This document shows positions 40,008-48,204 of a stretch of 64,000 nt of DNA, piece by piece. Position numbers and translations under genes: made by a program. Origin of the DNA: Brevundimonas sp. UBA4553 (GTDB lineage Bacteria > Pseudomonadota > Alphaproteobacteria > Caulobacterales > Caulobacteraceae); assembly GCF_002387245.1 (NCBI RefSeq), contig NZ_DGLD01000003.1, forward strand, positions 71,780-135,779, written 5' to 3'. Position 1 is the first letter of the stretch. Every line of letters begins with the position of its first letter. Under the pieces are notes generated by a model. It was not told the DNA's origin. It searched no databases and saw only the letters and a list, made by a program, of their open reading frames with translations.

Positions 40008-41615
40008 ATGCGCCGCCTTCTGGCGATCACCACGGCCCTGACCGTTCTGGCGCCCTCTGTGTGGGCGCAGACCGAAAGCGTCTCTGCGCGTCCTGACGGG
40101 GCGACGGTGGTGATCTATCGCGACCGTCCGGTCGATACAGTCGCCCTAATGGAACAGTCGCGTCAGCCCTGGAATCGGCTGGACCGCGAGGGGCTGGCCC
40201 TGATCGTTGAGACGCGCACCGTGGACCTGCCGGCGGGCGAGGGGATCATTCGCTTTCGCGGTCTGGCGACCGGCGTCGTGCCCCAGAGCGCTGTGCTGGA
40301 GGGCCTGCCCGCCCATGTGGTCGAGCGCAACGCCGACTTCGACCTGCTGTCCCCCGCCAGCCTGATGGAGAAGTCGGTGGGCGAGGTGGTCCGCGTCGTG
40401 CGCACCAATCCCGCGACCGGCGAACAGGTGGAAAAGGCCGCCGTCATCCGCGCGGGCGCGCAAGGGACCGTGCTGGAGATCGACGGCCGCTTCGAGGCCC
40501 TGGACTGCTCGGGCCAGACTGAGCGGATCATCTTCGACCGCGTGCCCGAGGGGCTGGGCGACCAGCCGGTGCTGTCCGTCCGCACCCGCGCGGAGCGAGC
40601 CGGGCGGCACACCGTCACCCTGGCCTATCTGGCGACGGGCCTGCAGTGGTCGGCCGACTATGTGGCGCGGCTGGATCCAAGCGACGGAACGCTGGACCTG
40701 ACCGGCTGGCTGACCCTGGCCAATTTCGGCGGGACTGGCTTCCCCGATGCGCCGGTGCAGGTGGTAGCCGGGACGCTGAGGAAGGATGACGGCACCGTGC
40801 CGGTGGAGCCGGTGGTGCGCTATCAGCAGAACCAGTGCTGGCCTCAGGGCACGACGACCTTCGGCTCGGGCGAGGTTAGTTACGGATATGGCGCGCCTCC
40901 GCCGCCCCCGCCGCCTGCTCCAATGAGCCCTGTTTCGTTGGATTTGGCGGAAGTCGTTGTTACAGGCCGCCGTGTGGCGCGTGCACCGAAGCTGGCTGAG
41001 CAGGGCGAACTGGGCGACTACAAGATCTACACCCTGCCGGAACCGACCACGGTGGCCGCGCGGCAGACCAAGCAGGTGCGTTTCCTGGAGCGCGAGGGCG
41101 TGGCCTATGAGCGAGTTTACCGCGCCTATGTGCAGAATGCCGATGGCGAGACGCGTCCGACCGACATCGTGCTGAAGCTCAGGAACGAGGAAGCCGCCGG
41201 CCTCGGTGTGGCCCTGCCGGGCGGCTCGGTGGCGGTGATGCAGCCGGACGGGGCGGGCGGCGTCCTGCTGGCCGGCCAGGATCGGTTTGTCGACAAGGGC
41301 GTGGGTCTGCCCGTGCGGCTGTCCTTTGGCGAATCGCCTGATGTGCGGGTGCAGACGCGACTGGTGAAATCGACCAGCTCTACGCGCGGCGCGGTGGAGA
41401 CGAACCGTTCCGAGATCGAGACCATCGTCACCAACGCCCGTTCAGAGCCTGTCACGGTCGAACTGGTCGCCGACGCGGCGATGGCGCGCGGCTTCCGTAT
41501 CCGCAGCCAGTCGATCCGCAGCCGCATCGACGACACTGGCTATCCGGTCTGGACCCTGACCGTCCCCGCCAACGGCGCAGCGACGCTGGCGGCGGCGTGG
41601 ACGACGTCGGATTGA
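40008..41615 (+). CDS. DUF4139 domain protein, copy 2, with Pro-rich/TonB-box-like insert
   Basis: A 535-residue paralogue of the preceding protein, with a signal peptide ending VWAQ, LAYLATGLQWSADYVARLD, TLDLTGWLTLANFGG and a C-terminal sandwich (IVTNARSEPVTVELVADA). It is longer than copy 1 mainly through an insert at about residues 290-325: a Gly/Tyr stretch, seven prolines, then LDLAEVVVTGRRVARAP. EVVVTGRR is the sequence commonly found just after the TonB box in outer-membrane receptors. Codons in the insert (agt, gga, ttg, gat, gtt, aca) differ from the G/C-ending codons around it. Both proteins may act together at the envelope. Confidence 0.8.
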   Translation: MRRLLAITTALTVLAPSVWAQTESVSARPDGATVVIYRDRPVDTVALMEQSRQPWNRLDREGLALIVETRTVDLPAGEGIIRFRGLATGVVPQSAVLEGLPAHVVERNADFDLLSPASLMEKSVGEVVRVVRTNPATGEQVEKAAVIRAGAQGTVLEIDGRFEALDCSGQTERIIFDRVPEGLGDQPVLSVRTRAERAGRHTVTLAYLATGLQWSADYVARLDPSDGTLDLTGWLTLANFGGTGFPDAPVQVVAGTLRKDDGTVPVEPVVRYQQNQCWPQGTTTFGSGEVSYGYGAPPPPPPPAPMSPVSLDLAEVVVTGRRVARAPKLAEQGELGDYKIYTLPEPTTVAARQTKQVRFLEREGVAYERVYRAYVQNADGETRPTDIVLKLRNEEAAGLGVALPGGSVAVMQPDGAGGVLLAGQDRFVDKGVGLPVRLSFGESPDVRVQTRLVKSTSSTRGAVETNRSEIETIVTNARSEPVTVELVADAAMARGFRIRSQSIRSRIDDTGYPVWTLTVPANGAATLAAAWTTSD

Positions 41616-41627
41616 TTTAAGGGCGGA

Positions 41628-41648
41628 CCCTCTCCCATCGGGAGGGGG
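41628..41648. terminator. Hairpin between convergent DUF4139 and pth genes
   Basis: CCCTCTCCC (41628-41636) pairs with GGGAGGGGG (41640-41648) around ATC, with one G-T pair. There is no T-run. Its position between convergent stop codons supports a bidirectional terminator role. Confidence 0.5.
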
Positions 41649-41654
41649 AGGCCG

Positions 41655-42272
41655 CTACTCGCCCTTGGCCGCCTGCCTGGGGCTGAACTTCGGCGCCGGG
41701 GCCAGGCGCATGACCTCGCCCTGATAGCGTTCGTCATCGCCAGTCACGGCGAAGGGCAGGGCGTCGGCGCAGGCTTGCAGCAGGGCGTCCAGCCAGGGCT
41801 TCTCGGCCTTGTGGAAGTCGCCGAGGACGTGCGGCATGACCAGGTGGCTTTCGCCCGGATGGCCGACGCCCATGCGGCCCCTGCGGAAGTCGGCGCCCAG
41901 GTGGCTGATCAGGCTGCGGATGCCGTTCTGGCCCGCCGCGCCGCCGCCGGTCTTCATGCGAAAGCGACCCGGCGCCAGATCGATCTCGTCGTGGAAGACG
42001 ATGACCTCGCTGGGCTTGATCTTGTAGAAACGCGCCGCCTCGCCGACGGCGCGGCCGCTCTCGTTCATATAGGTCTGGGGCTTCATCAGTAGGACCTTGA
42101 CCGGGCCGTCTGCGCTGTCGACCTCGCCCTCGCTGACGATGGACTGGAACTTGGCTCGCTCGGGGCCGAAGCGCCAGCGGCGCGCGATCTCGTCCGCGGC
42201 CATGAAGCCGATGTTGTGGCGGTTCTTCTCGTATTTTGCGCCCGGATTGCCGAGCCCTGCGATGATGATCAT
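41655..42272 (-). CDS. pth: Peptidyl-tRNA hydrolase
   Basis: A 205-residue enzyme that releases peptides from stalled peptidyl-tRNA. Family motifs: IIAGLGNPGAKYEKNRHNIG with the catalytic His, LLMKPQTYMNESGRAVGE, VFHDEIDLAPGRFRMKTGGG and GQNGIRSLISHLG. GAGGA precedes the ATG. It is downstream of rplY in the usual rplY-pth order, separated by a terminator-like hairpin. Confidence 0.95.
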   Translation of the reverse strand: MIIIAGLGNPGAKYEKNRHNIGFMAADEIARRWRFGPERAKFQSIVSEGEVDSADGPVKVLLMKPQTYMNESGRAVGEAARFYKIKPSEVIVFHDEIDLAPGRFRMKTGGGAAGQNGIRSLISHLGADFRRGRMGVGHPGESHLVMPHVLGDFHKAEKPWLDALLQACADALPFAVTGDDERYQGEVMRLAPAPKFSPRQAAKGE

Positions 42273-42300
42273 GCGGTCCTCATGCCCTGTGCTCTGGGCA

Positions 42301-42336
42301 AAGAAAAGCCCCGCGCCGGCGAACCGGGCGGGGCTG
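42301..42336 (-). terminator. Intrinsic terminator after rplY
   Basis: On the minus strand, AGCCCCGC pairs with GCGGGGCT, with an inner CCGG/CCGG extension around a 4-base loop, followed by TTTTCTTT. Since pth lies 28 bases downstream on the same strand, partial read-through or attenuation is possible. Confidence 0.75.
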
Positions 42337-42359
42337 AACTCTTCCGAAGAAGAAGCTGA

Positions 42360-42968
42360 TTAGGCTTCGGCTTCAGCCGTCGTGTCGCCGGCTTCCGACT
42401 GACCAGCGGCCGAGTTCTTGATCGTGGCGATCACGAAGTCGCGGTCGGTGATGGTGGCCGAGGCGCCCTTGGGCAGGGTGATGTCCGACATACGGATGGT
42501 TTCGCCGACCTCGCGACCCTTCAGGTCGACGACCAGCTCTTCCGGGATCTGGTCGGCGGCGACCATGATCTCGACCGAGTGACGGACGACTTCCAGCATG
42601 CCGCCGGCGCGCGTGAAGGGCGCCTCGTCAGCGTTCTTGAAGTGAACGGCGATTTCGATCTTGACCGGAGCCTTGGCGTCGACGCGCATCAGGTCGAAGT
42701 GCAGCGGACGGTCCGACACCGGGTCGAACTGAACGGTCTTGGCGATGACCGGCTGGGTCTCTTCGCCGTACTTCAGGGTCACCAGGTGGCCCAGCAGCTT
42801 GCCGGTGTAGAGGGACTTGCGGAAGTCCTTCTCGTTCACCGAGATCGAGACGGGGGCCTTGTCGCCGCCGTACAGGATGCCGGGCACGGCGCCCGAGCGA
42901 CGGACAGCACGTGCGCTGCCGGTACCCACGCCTTCACGGACGTCAACGTTCAGAATGATCTCGGCCAT
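42360..42968 (-). CDS. rplY: 50S ribosomal protein L25/general stress protein Ctc
   Basis: A 202-residue long-form (CTC) L25 that binds 5S rRNA. The N-terminal domain starts ILNVDVREGVGTGSARAVRR and includes VPGILYGGDKAPVSIS; the C-terminal beta domain includes AVHFKNADEAPFTRAGGMLE. The tail is Ala/Glu/Gly/Ser-rich, as is common in alphaproteobacteria. GAGG lies about 9 bases before the ATG. Confidence 0.94.
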   Translation of the reverse strand: MAEIILNVDVREGVGTGSARAVRRSGAVPGILYGGDKAPVSISVNEKDFRKSLYTGKLLGHLVTLKYGEETQPVIAKTVQFDPVSDRPLHFDLMRVDAKAPVKIEIAVHFKNADEAPFTRAGGMLEVVRHSVEIMVAADQIPEELVVDLKGREVGETIRMSDITLPKGASATITDRDFVIATIKNSAAGQSEAGDTTAEAEA

Positions 42969-43054
42969 CGGGCTCGCCTCAACAACAACAGTAACGCCGC
43001 GCCAACCGGGGCCCGCGCAGCGGGGTCATGAACCCTCGAATTCAAGAGGGCGGG

Positions 43055-43083
43055 CTATTACACGGAACCGGGGGGCGACGCAA
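43055..43083 (-). promoter_or_regulatory. Candidate housekeeping promoter for rplY
   Basis: On the minus strand, TTGCGT (43083-43078) and TAATAG (43060-43055) are 17 bases apart, about 87 bases upstream of rplY. A small hairpin, CCCTC/GAGGG (43033-43050), lies between promoter and gene. Confidence 0.4.
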
Positions 43084-43112
43084 CCGCCCCGGTGGTTTCA
43101 GCCCGCCGGATA

Positions 43113-44147
43113 TCAGTTCATGCCGCTTCCCGGGGTGGGATTGGTCTCGGCGATAGTCACCGCCGGCGTCGTCTGAACGGGCACGGGGCCGGTGTACTGG
43201 GCCGTGCAGGTGGCGAGATCGCGCACGATGTGGCGGCCGGTGCAGAACATGTCCTCGTAGCTGGGGCGCGAGGCGGCCAGGCACTGGAACAGCATCAACT
43301 TGGACATGTTGAGGCAGAACTCGTTGTTCGATTCGCTCGACAAGGCGTCGGTATTGGTCCGTGCGTCGTCGCCCGCGGCGCCCAGGGCGGCCAGGGCGGC
43401 GATGGCAAGGGAGTTGACCACGGCCGGCGTGAAGGGCGCGCCGCGTTGCGCGGGCGTCAGATTCAGGCCCGAGCCGCTGTTGGCGGCGGCGAACAGGCGG
43501 GCGCTTTCCTCGGCCGACGGCAGGCGCGAGACGGACAGGGTCTTGGCTCCCTCCAGACGACCCACGCGATCTGCCACGGGCTGCACGGCCCAGCGGCGGC
43601 GCGGATCGTTACGCTCCTGAATGGTGTAGGCGTCACCCTCCACCGCCTCGGCGATGGCGGTCAGGGTGGCGATGTCCTTGCCCATGGTCGAGGTGATCAG
43701 GCCAGCGGCCGCTTGGGCGCCGGGCAGGGTGGCGGCGTAGGCGGGGTCTGCCACGATGCTGGCGATCATCTGCTGACGCAGGGCGGGCGTGGAGGCGAAC
43801 TGGCGAACTCCGGCGACGTATTCCGGCGATTGCAGGGCCAGGATCGAGCCGTAGGCGATCATCCCGCGCGACAGCTGGCCGGGTTCATAGGCCGCGCCCT
43901 TGCGAATGGCCGCCTGAATGGACTCGGCGTCGGGGAAGCCGCCCTGGATGGTGCTGACCTCCCGCACGAAGCCGACATAGACCGACGCCGCCTGGGCGAC
44001 GCTCTCGTTCAGGCTCACGGCCGGCAGCGGCGTCACCGCGGGCGGCGGGGGCGGCGCTTCCGGTTCAGGCGTCGAACAGCTGGCCAGGACGGCGGCGGCG
44101 GCGATGGCGACGACGGACAGGCCGCGGCGCAAGGAGGCCTGGGACAT
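43113..44147 (-). CDS. Predicted lipoprotein, unknown function
   Basis: A 344-residue protein with a lipoprotein signal (AAAAVLASCS, Cys about 24), a Pro-rich linker and a mostly helical body. Stretches such as VYVGFVREVSTIQGGFPDAE and ASTPALRQQMIASIVADPAY suggest a helical fold; four cysteines near the C terminus (EFCLNMSK, FQCLAASRPSYEDMFCTGRH, DLATCTAQY) may form disulfides. No family is recognised. GAGGGAAG precedes the ATG at 44147. It stands between prs and rplY on the same strand. The 92-base upstream gap contains only a weak CtrA-like motif overlapping the prs stop. Confidence 0.75.
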   Translation of the reverse strand: MSQASLRRGLSVVAIAAAAVLASCSTPEPEAPPPPPAVTPLPAVSLNESVAQAASVYVGFVREVSTIQGGFPDAESIQAAIRKGAAYEPGQLSRGMIAYGSILALQSPEYVAGVRQFASTPALRQQMIASIVADPAYAATLPGAQAAAGLITSTMGKDIATLTAIAEAVEGDAYTIQERNDPRRRWAVQPVADRVGRLEGAKTLSVSRLPSAEESARLFAAANSGSGLNLTPAQRGAPFTPAVVNSLAIAALAALGAAGDDARTNTDALSSESNNEFCLNMSKLMLFQCLAASRPSYEDMFCTGRHIVRDLATCTAQYTGPVPVQTTPAVTIAETNPTPGSGMN

Positions 44148-44239
44148 CGGCGAACTTCCCTCAAGATCGAACGCGGGGCGCAATGCGCGCTCCTGAAACT
44201 GATGCGTCTTATATCGCTGAGGGAATGGTTATTCGAAGG

Positions 44240-45175
44240 TTAATCGAACAGCTTCGAGACCGATTCCTCGTTGGCGATACGGCGGATAGCCTCGCCGATC
44301 AGGGGAGCGACGGAAACCGTGCGAATTTTCGAACAGTTCAAAACTTCGTCAGGCTGATCGATGGAGTCCGTGATGACCAGCTCCTTGAGCGGACCGTTGG
44401 TCACGCGCTGGACGGCGGGACCCGACAGGACGCCGTGGCTGATGTAGGCCGAGACCTCGGTCGCGCCGCGGTCGATCAGGGCCTGGGCTGCGTTGACCAG
44501 GGTGCCGCCCGAATCGACGATGTCGTCGAACAGGATGCAGCGGCGGCCTTCGACGTCGCCGATGATGTTCATGACCTCGCTCTCGCCTGCCTTGGGGCGG
44601 CGCTTGTCGACGATGGCCAGGTCGGCGTCGAGACGCTTGGCCAGCGAGCGGGCGCGCACCACGCCGCCGACGTCGGGCGAGACGATCATCAGGTCGTCGC
44701 CGCGCGGATAGTGGTCCTTGACGTCCTGGGCCAGCACCGGGGTCGCCACCAGGTTGTCGGTCGGAATGTCGAAGAAGCCCTGAATCTGGCCGGCGTGCAG
44801 ATCCATCGTCAGGACGCGGTCGGCGCCCGCGCGGGTGATCAGGTTGGCCACCAGCTTGGCCGAGATCGGCGTCCGGCCGCCGGTCTTCCGGTCCTGACGG
44901 GCGTAGCCGAAGTAGGGCATGACGGCCGTGATCCGACGCGCCGACGCCCGCACGAGGGCGTCCGTCATGATCAGCAGCTCCATCAGGTTGTCGTTGGCCG
45001 GATAGGAGGTCGACTGAAGGATGAAGACATCCTCGCCGCGGACGTTTTCCTCGATGACCGCGAAAACCTCGTTATCGGCGAATCGCTTCACCTGAGCCTT
45101 GGTCAGCGGCATGTCGAGATGGTTGGCGATAGCCTGGGACAGAGTCCGGTTCGAATTGCCAGAGAGCAGCTTCAT
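44240..45175 (-). CDS. prs: Ribose-phosphate pyrophosphokinase (PRPP synthetase)
   Basis: A 311-residue class I PRPP synthetase. It converts ribose 5-phosphate and ATP to PRPP for nucleotide, His and Trp synthesis. Motifs: KLLSGNSNRTLSQAIANHL, PYFGYARQDRKTGGRTPISA (ATP loop), LTMDLHAGQIQGFFDIPTDN and ILFDDIVDSGGTLVNAAQAL (PRPP loop). AAGGAT is about 10 bases upstream of the ATG. It is divergent from bamD across a 205-base gap. Confidence 0.96.
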   Translation of the reverse strand: MKLLSGNSNRTLSQAIANHLDMPLTKAQVKRFADNEVFAVIEENVRGEDVFILQSTSYPANDNLMELLIMTDALVRASARRITAVMPYFGYARQDRKTGGRTPISAKLVANLITRAGADRVLTMDLHAGQIQGFFDIPTDNLVATPVLAQDVKDHYPRGDDLMIVSPDVGGVVRARSLAKRLDADLAIVDKRRPKAGESEVMNIIGDVEGRRCILFDDIVDSGGTLVNAAQALIDRGATEVSAYISHGVLSGPAVQRVTNGPLKELVITDSIDQPDEVLNCSKIRTVSVAPLIGEAIRRIANEESVSKLFD

Positions 45176-45287
45176 TACCGGTCATCCTTTTGCCGTCATC
45201 GCTGCGCCAATGAGCACAGTCGTTTCTGGACGCGCTCTTTAACAGCGGATCGCCCCGCATCAACCCGTCATGACGGATTTCGCTGCA

Positions 45288-45315
45288 TTGGCATGGGCGT
45301 GGTCGCTGCTATAGA
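45288..45315 (+). promoter_or_regulatory. Candidate housekeeping promoter for bamD
   Basis: TTGGCA (45288-45293) and TATAGA (45310-45315) are separated by 16 bases and lie 66 bases upstream of bamD. The pair resembles the Caulobacterales housekeeping pattern (TTGACG-like and GCTAnA-like). The rest of the 45176-45380 gap holds the prs promoter region and a short CGTCATGACG palindrome, without a further clear element. Confidence 0.45.
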
Positions 45316-45380
45316 GGTCGCCGTAATGACAGCGGCGCACCGGGGGTGCGCTGTGATCAAGGCATCTTGAGAGGTCGCCC

Positions 45381-46232
45381 TTGCCCGCTTCGAAGTCCCG
45401 TACCGGCCTGGTCCTGATGACGGTCGCCGTCGCCGCCCTGACGGTTTCCGCCTGCGCCGGGAACAAGCCGCGTCAGCGGCTGGCCTATGAGGAACGCCCG
45501 GTCGAGCTGCTCTATAATACGGGTTATCAGCGGCTGCAGTCCAAGCGCTGGACCGACGCCATCGACTATTTCCAGGAAGTCGAACGTCAGCATCCCTATT
45601 CGGAATGGTCGCGCCGCGCGATCCTGATGCAGATCTACGCCTACTATCAGAACAACAACTATCAGGACGCCGTCGCGGCGGCCGATCGTTTCATCGCCCT
45701 GTTCCCCGGCAACCCGTCTGCGGCCTACGCCTTCTATATGCGCGCCATCTGCAACTTCGAGCAGATCGTCGATGTCGGCCGCGATCAGGCCTATGCCGAA
45801 GCCGCTCTGGCCGGTCTGCGCGATGTGGCGCGCCGCTATCCCAATACGGCCTACGCCAGCGACGCCCGCATCAAGATCGACATGGTCAACGACCAGCTGG
45901 CCGGCAAGGAAATGGCCGTGGGCCGCTTCTACCAGCGCGCCAATCAGCCGCTGGCGGCCTTGAACCGCTACAAAACCGTGATCAACAACGAGGCCTTCCA
46001 GCGCAGCTCGCACACGCCGGAGGCGCTGTATCGTCTGGTCGAGGTCAATGTCGCGCTGGGTCTGACCGAGGAGGCGACGCGCAACGCTGCGGTTCTGGGC
46101 CACAACTATCCGGGCAGCCCCTGGTACGCCGAGGCCTATGCCCTGCTGAGCGAACGCGGCGCTCGCCCCGACGTGCAGCCGGAAGCCAAACGCGAGAGCT
46201 GGCTGCAACGCATCATTCCCGGCGGCGCCTGA
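45381..46232 (+). CDS. bamD: Outer-membrane assembly lipoprotein BamD
   Basis: A 283-residue TPR lipoprotein of the BAM complex that inserts beta-barrels into the outer membrane. It has a lipobox VSAC (Cys about 25), then tandem TPR-type helices: ELLYNTGYQRLQSKRWTDAI, AILMQIYAYYQNNNYQDAVA, YMRAICNFEQIVDVGRDQ. The start is TTG at 45381, with GAGAGG 6 bases upstream and no nearby ATG that keeps the signal peptide. It lies next to recN on the same strand, a pairing common in alphaproteobacteria. Supplies assembly capacity for the many barrels encoded nearby. Confidence 0.93.
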   Translation: MPASKSRTGLVLMTVAVAALTVSACAGNKPRQRLAYEERPVELLYNTGYQRLQSKRWTDAIDYFQEVERQHPYSEWSRRAILMQIYAYYQNNNYQDAVAAADRFIALFPGNPSAAYAFYMRAICNFEQIVDVGRDQAYAEAALAGLRDVARRYPNTAYASDARIKIDMVNDQLAGKEMAVGRFYQRANQPLAALNRYKTVINNEAFQRSSHTPEALYRLVEVNVALGLTEEATRNAAVLGHNYPGSPWYAEAYALLSERGARPDVQPEAKRESWLQRIIPGGA

Positions 46233-46264
46233 TGCAGCAGGGGGCGTAGGCGGAAAGTCGCTGC

Positions 46265-46279
46265 GTTCCCTTTCTGTTT
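46265..46279 (+). promoter_or_regulatory. Candidate alphaproteobacterial SOS (LexA) box before recN
   Basis: GTTC-N7-GTTT matches seven of the eight fixed bases of the GTTC-N7-GTTC LexA site used by alphaproteobacteria. It ends 39 bases before the recN start codon, a usual distance for repression of a known SOS gene. Confidence 0.5.
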
Positions 46280-46318
46280 CCGGCTACAGTGGGCCGTAAA
46301 GTCGAATCAAGCTGGCCC

Positions 46319-48016
46319 ATGCTGACCACTCTCTCGATCCGTGACGTCGTGCTCGTCGACACCCTCGACCTAGAGGTCGGCAAGGGGCTGACTGTCTTGA
46401 CCGGCGAAACCGGCGCGGGCAAGTCCATCATTCTCGACGCTCTGGGCTTGGCGCTCGGCGCGCGCAGCGACGCCGGACTGGTGCGGTCCGGCGCGAAGCA
46501 GGCCGTCGCCACCGCCGTCTTCACCGCCCCCGACGACGAAGCCCTGATCGAACTTCTGGCAGAGCGCGGCTTCGAGGTCGCGCCGGGCGAAGAGCTGATC
46601 CTGCGCCGTGTCGTCTCGGCTGACGGCCGCAGCCGCGCCTACATCAATGATCAACCGGCGGGCGTCACCGCCCTGCGCGAGATCGGCGCTCTGTTGGTCG
46701 AGGTGCATGGCCAGCACGAGACGGTCGGCCTGCTGGACTGGAAGACCCACCGCGCTCTGCTGGACAACTACGGCGGTCTGCAGCCTCAACTGTCGGGCGT
46801 CGCGGCCGCCGCGGAGCGTTTGAAGGCGGCGCAGGCCCGTCTGGACGAACTGGAAGCCTCCGCCGCAGAAGCCGCCGCCAAGGCCGAGGAGATCGCCCTC
46901 AATCTGGCCGAGCTTGATGCCTTGGACCCTCAGCCCGACGAAGAAACGGAATTGGCGGGGGAGCGCGCCATCCTGGGCGCGTCAGAGAAGGCCGTGGCCG
47001 ATCTGGCCGACGCCCGCAATCTGCTGGGCGGCGACAAGCTGAGCCAGCGTCTGGCTTCGGCCCTGCGCGCCGTCGAACACGCCCGCCAGCGGGCGGTGCA
47101 GGCGGGTGCGGAAGGCGACAACCCTATCATCATCAAGCTGGGTCTGGCCGCAGAAGCCGTGGATCGCGCGTTGGTCGAAGCGACCGAGGCCGTGGCCGCC
47201 GTCGACGCCGCCGCCGACGCTTTTGATTTCGAGCCGGGCCGCCTGGACAAGGCGGAGGAGCGCCTGTTCAGCCTGCGCGCCGCCGCCCGCAAGCTGAACA
47301 CCACGGTCGACGCCCTGCCGGCCTTGCGGGTGCGCCTGCGCGAACAACTGCGTCTGATCGAGGATGGGGCCGAGGCGCTGACCAATGCGCGGCGCGACGT
47401 GGCCGTGGCGATCGAGGCCTATGACGTCGCCGCCATGCTGCTGACCTCGGCGCGCGAAGCGGCCGGCGATCGTCTGGTCGCCGCCGTCATGGGCGAACTG
47501 GGTCCGTTGAAGCTGGATCGCGCCCGCTTCCGTGTGACGCTGGAGCCGATCGAGAACCGGCGTGGACCTCTGGGCGTGGAGACCGTCCGCTTCGAGGTCG
47601 CCACCAACGCCGGCACCCCCTTCGGTCCGTTGGACACTGTGGCGTCAGGCGGTGAACTGGCCCGCTTCGCCCTGGCGATGAAGGCGGCCTTGGCCAGCCG
47701 CGAGGATCAGCGCCAGCCGGTCATGATCTTCGACGAGGTCGATCAGGGCGTCGGCGGCGCCGTGGCCGAGGCCGTCGGCGGCCGTCTGCAACGTCTGTCC
47801 AGCGGCGCACAGGTCCTAGTCGTCACCCACAGCCCACAGGTCGCCTCGCGCGGCCACGCCCACTGGAAGGTCTGCAAGGCCGACGTGGACGGACAAACCC
47901 GCACCTCCATCGACGTTCTGGAGCCGCATCCCCGTCAGGAAGAGATCGCCCGCATGCTGTCGGGCGCCGAGATCACCGACGAGGCGCGGGCGGCGGCGAG
48001 AGTGCTGATCGGGTAG
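46319..48016 (+). CDS. recN: DNA repair protein RecN
   Basis: A 565-residue SMC-like ATPase for double-strand break repair. Walker A (LTGETGAGKSIILDAL) is at about residues 27-42. A long central Ala/Glu-rich coiled-coil follows (about 160-360). The C-terminal head carries the ABC signature region VASGGELARFALAMKAALAS and Walker B in PVMIFDEVDQGVGG. The ATG at 46319 starts directly at the conserved MLTTLSIRDVVLVD. A candidate SOS box lies upstream. Confidence 0.95.
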   Translation: MLTTLSIRDVVLVDTLDLEVGKGLTVLTGETGAGKSIILDALGLALGARSDAGLVRSGAKQAVATAVFTAPDDEALIELLAERGFEVAPGEELILRRVVSADGRSRAYINDQPAGVTALREIGALLVEVHGQHETVGLLDWKTHRALLDNYGGLQPQLSGVAAAAERLKAAQARLDELEASAAEAAAKAEEIALNLAELDALDPQPDEETELAGERAILGASEKAVADLADARNLLGGDKLSQRLASALRAVEHARQRAVQAGAEGDNPIIIKLGLAAEAVDRALVEATEAVAAVDAAADAFDFEPGRLDKAEERLFSLRAAARKLNTTVDALPALRVRLREQLRLIEDGAEALTNARRDVAVAIEAYDVAAMLLTSAREAAGDRLVAAVMGELGPLKLDRARFRVTLEPIENRRGPLGVETVRFEVATNAGTPFGPLDTVASGGELARFALAMKAALASREDQRQPVMIFDEVDQGVGGAVAEAVGGRLQRLSSGAQVLVVTHSPQVASRGHAHWKVCKADVDGQTRTSIDVLEPHPRQEEIARMLSGAEITDEARAAARVLIG

Positions 48017-48021
48017 AGCGC

Positions 48022-48200
48022 CTTCCTTCTCCCCTTGAGGGAGAAGGTGTCATGCACAGGCATGACGGATGAGGGGGGGCTGCGCCGCCCCCAGGAGTTT
48101 TTCGATCCGAGGGGGGGAAGTCGTCATCGGAACCGATGCGCTCACACCCCTCATCCGAGCGCCCGCGGCGCCGACCTTCCCCCTCAAGGGGAGAAGGAAG
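48022..48200. repeat. Palindromic intergenic repeat element (about 180 bp)
   Basis: The gap after recN is a large imperfect palindrome. Outer arms 48022-48048 and 48174-48200 are inverse copies with one mismatch over 27 bases (core CTTCTCCCCTTGAGGG). Inner arms CGGATGAGGGG (48066-48076) and CCCCTCATCCG (48147-48157) are exact. Between arms the left side folds as TCATGC/GCATGA and the right side is GGCGCC-rich. No open frame or target-site duplication is evident. It looks like a non-coding dispersed element, such as a REP- or MITE-like family, and may also end transcription of the convergent genes. Confidence 0.7.
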
Positions 48201-48204
48201 AAGG

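Noticed and set aside
44229..44243. TTAT-N7-TTAA, similar to a CtrA box
   Set aside because: It has one mismatch, overlaps the prs stop codon, and the neighbouring gene has no cell-cycle link that would support it.
44240..45370. Plus-strand open frame opposite prs
   Set aside because: The minus strand encodes an unmistakable PRPP synthetase; the plus frame is its shadow.
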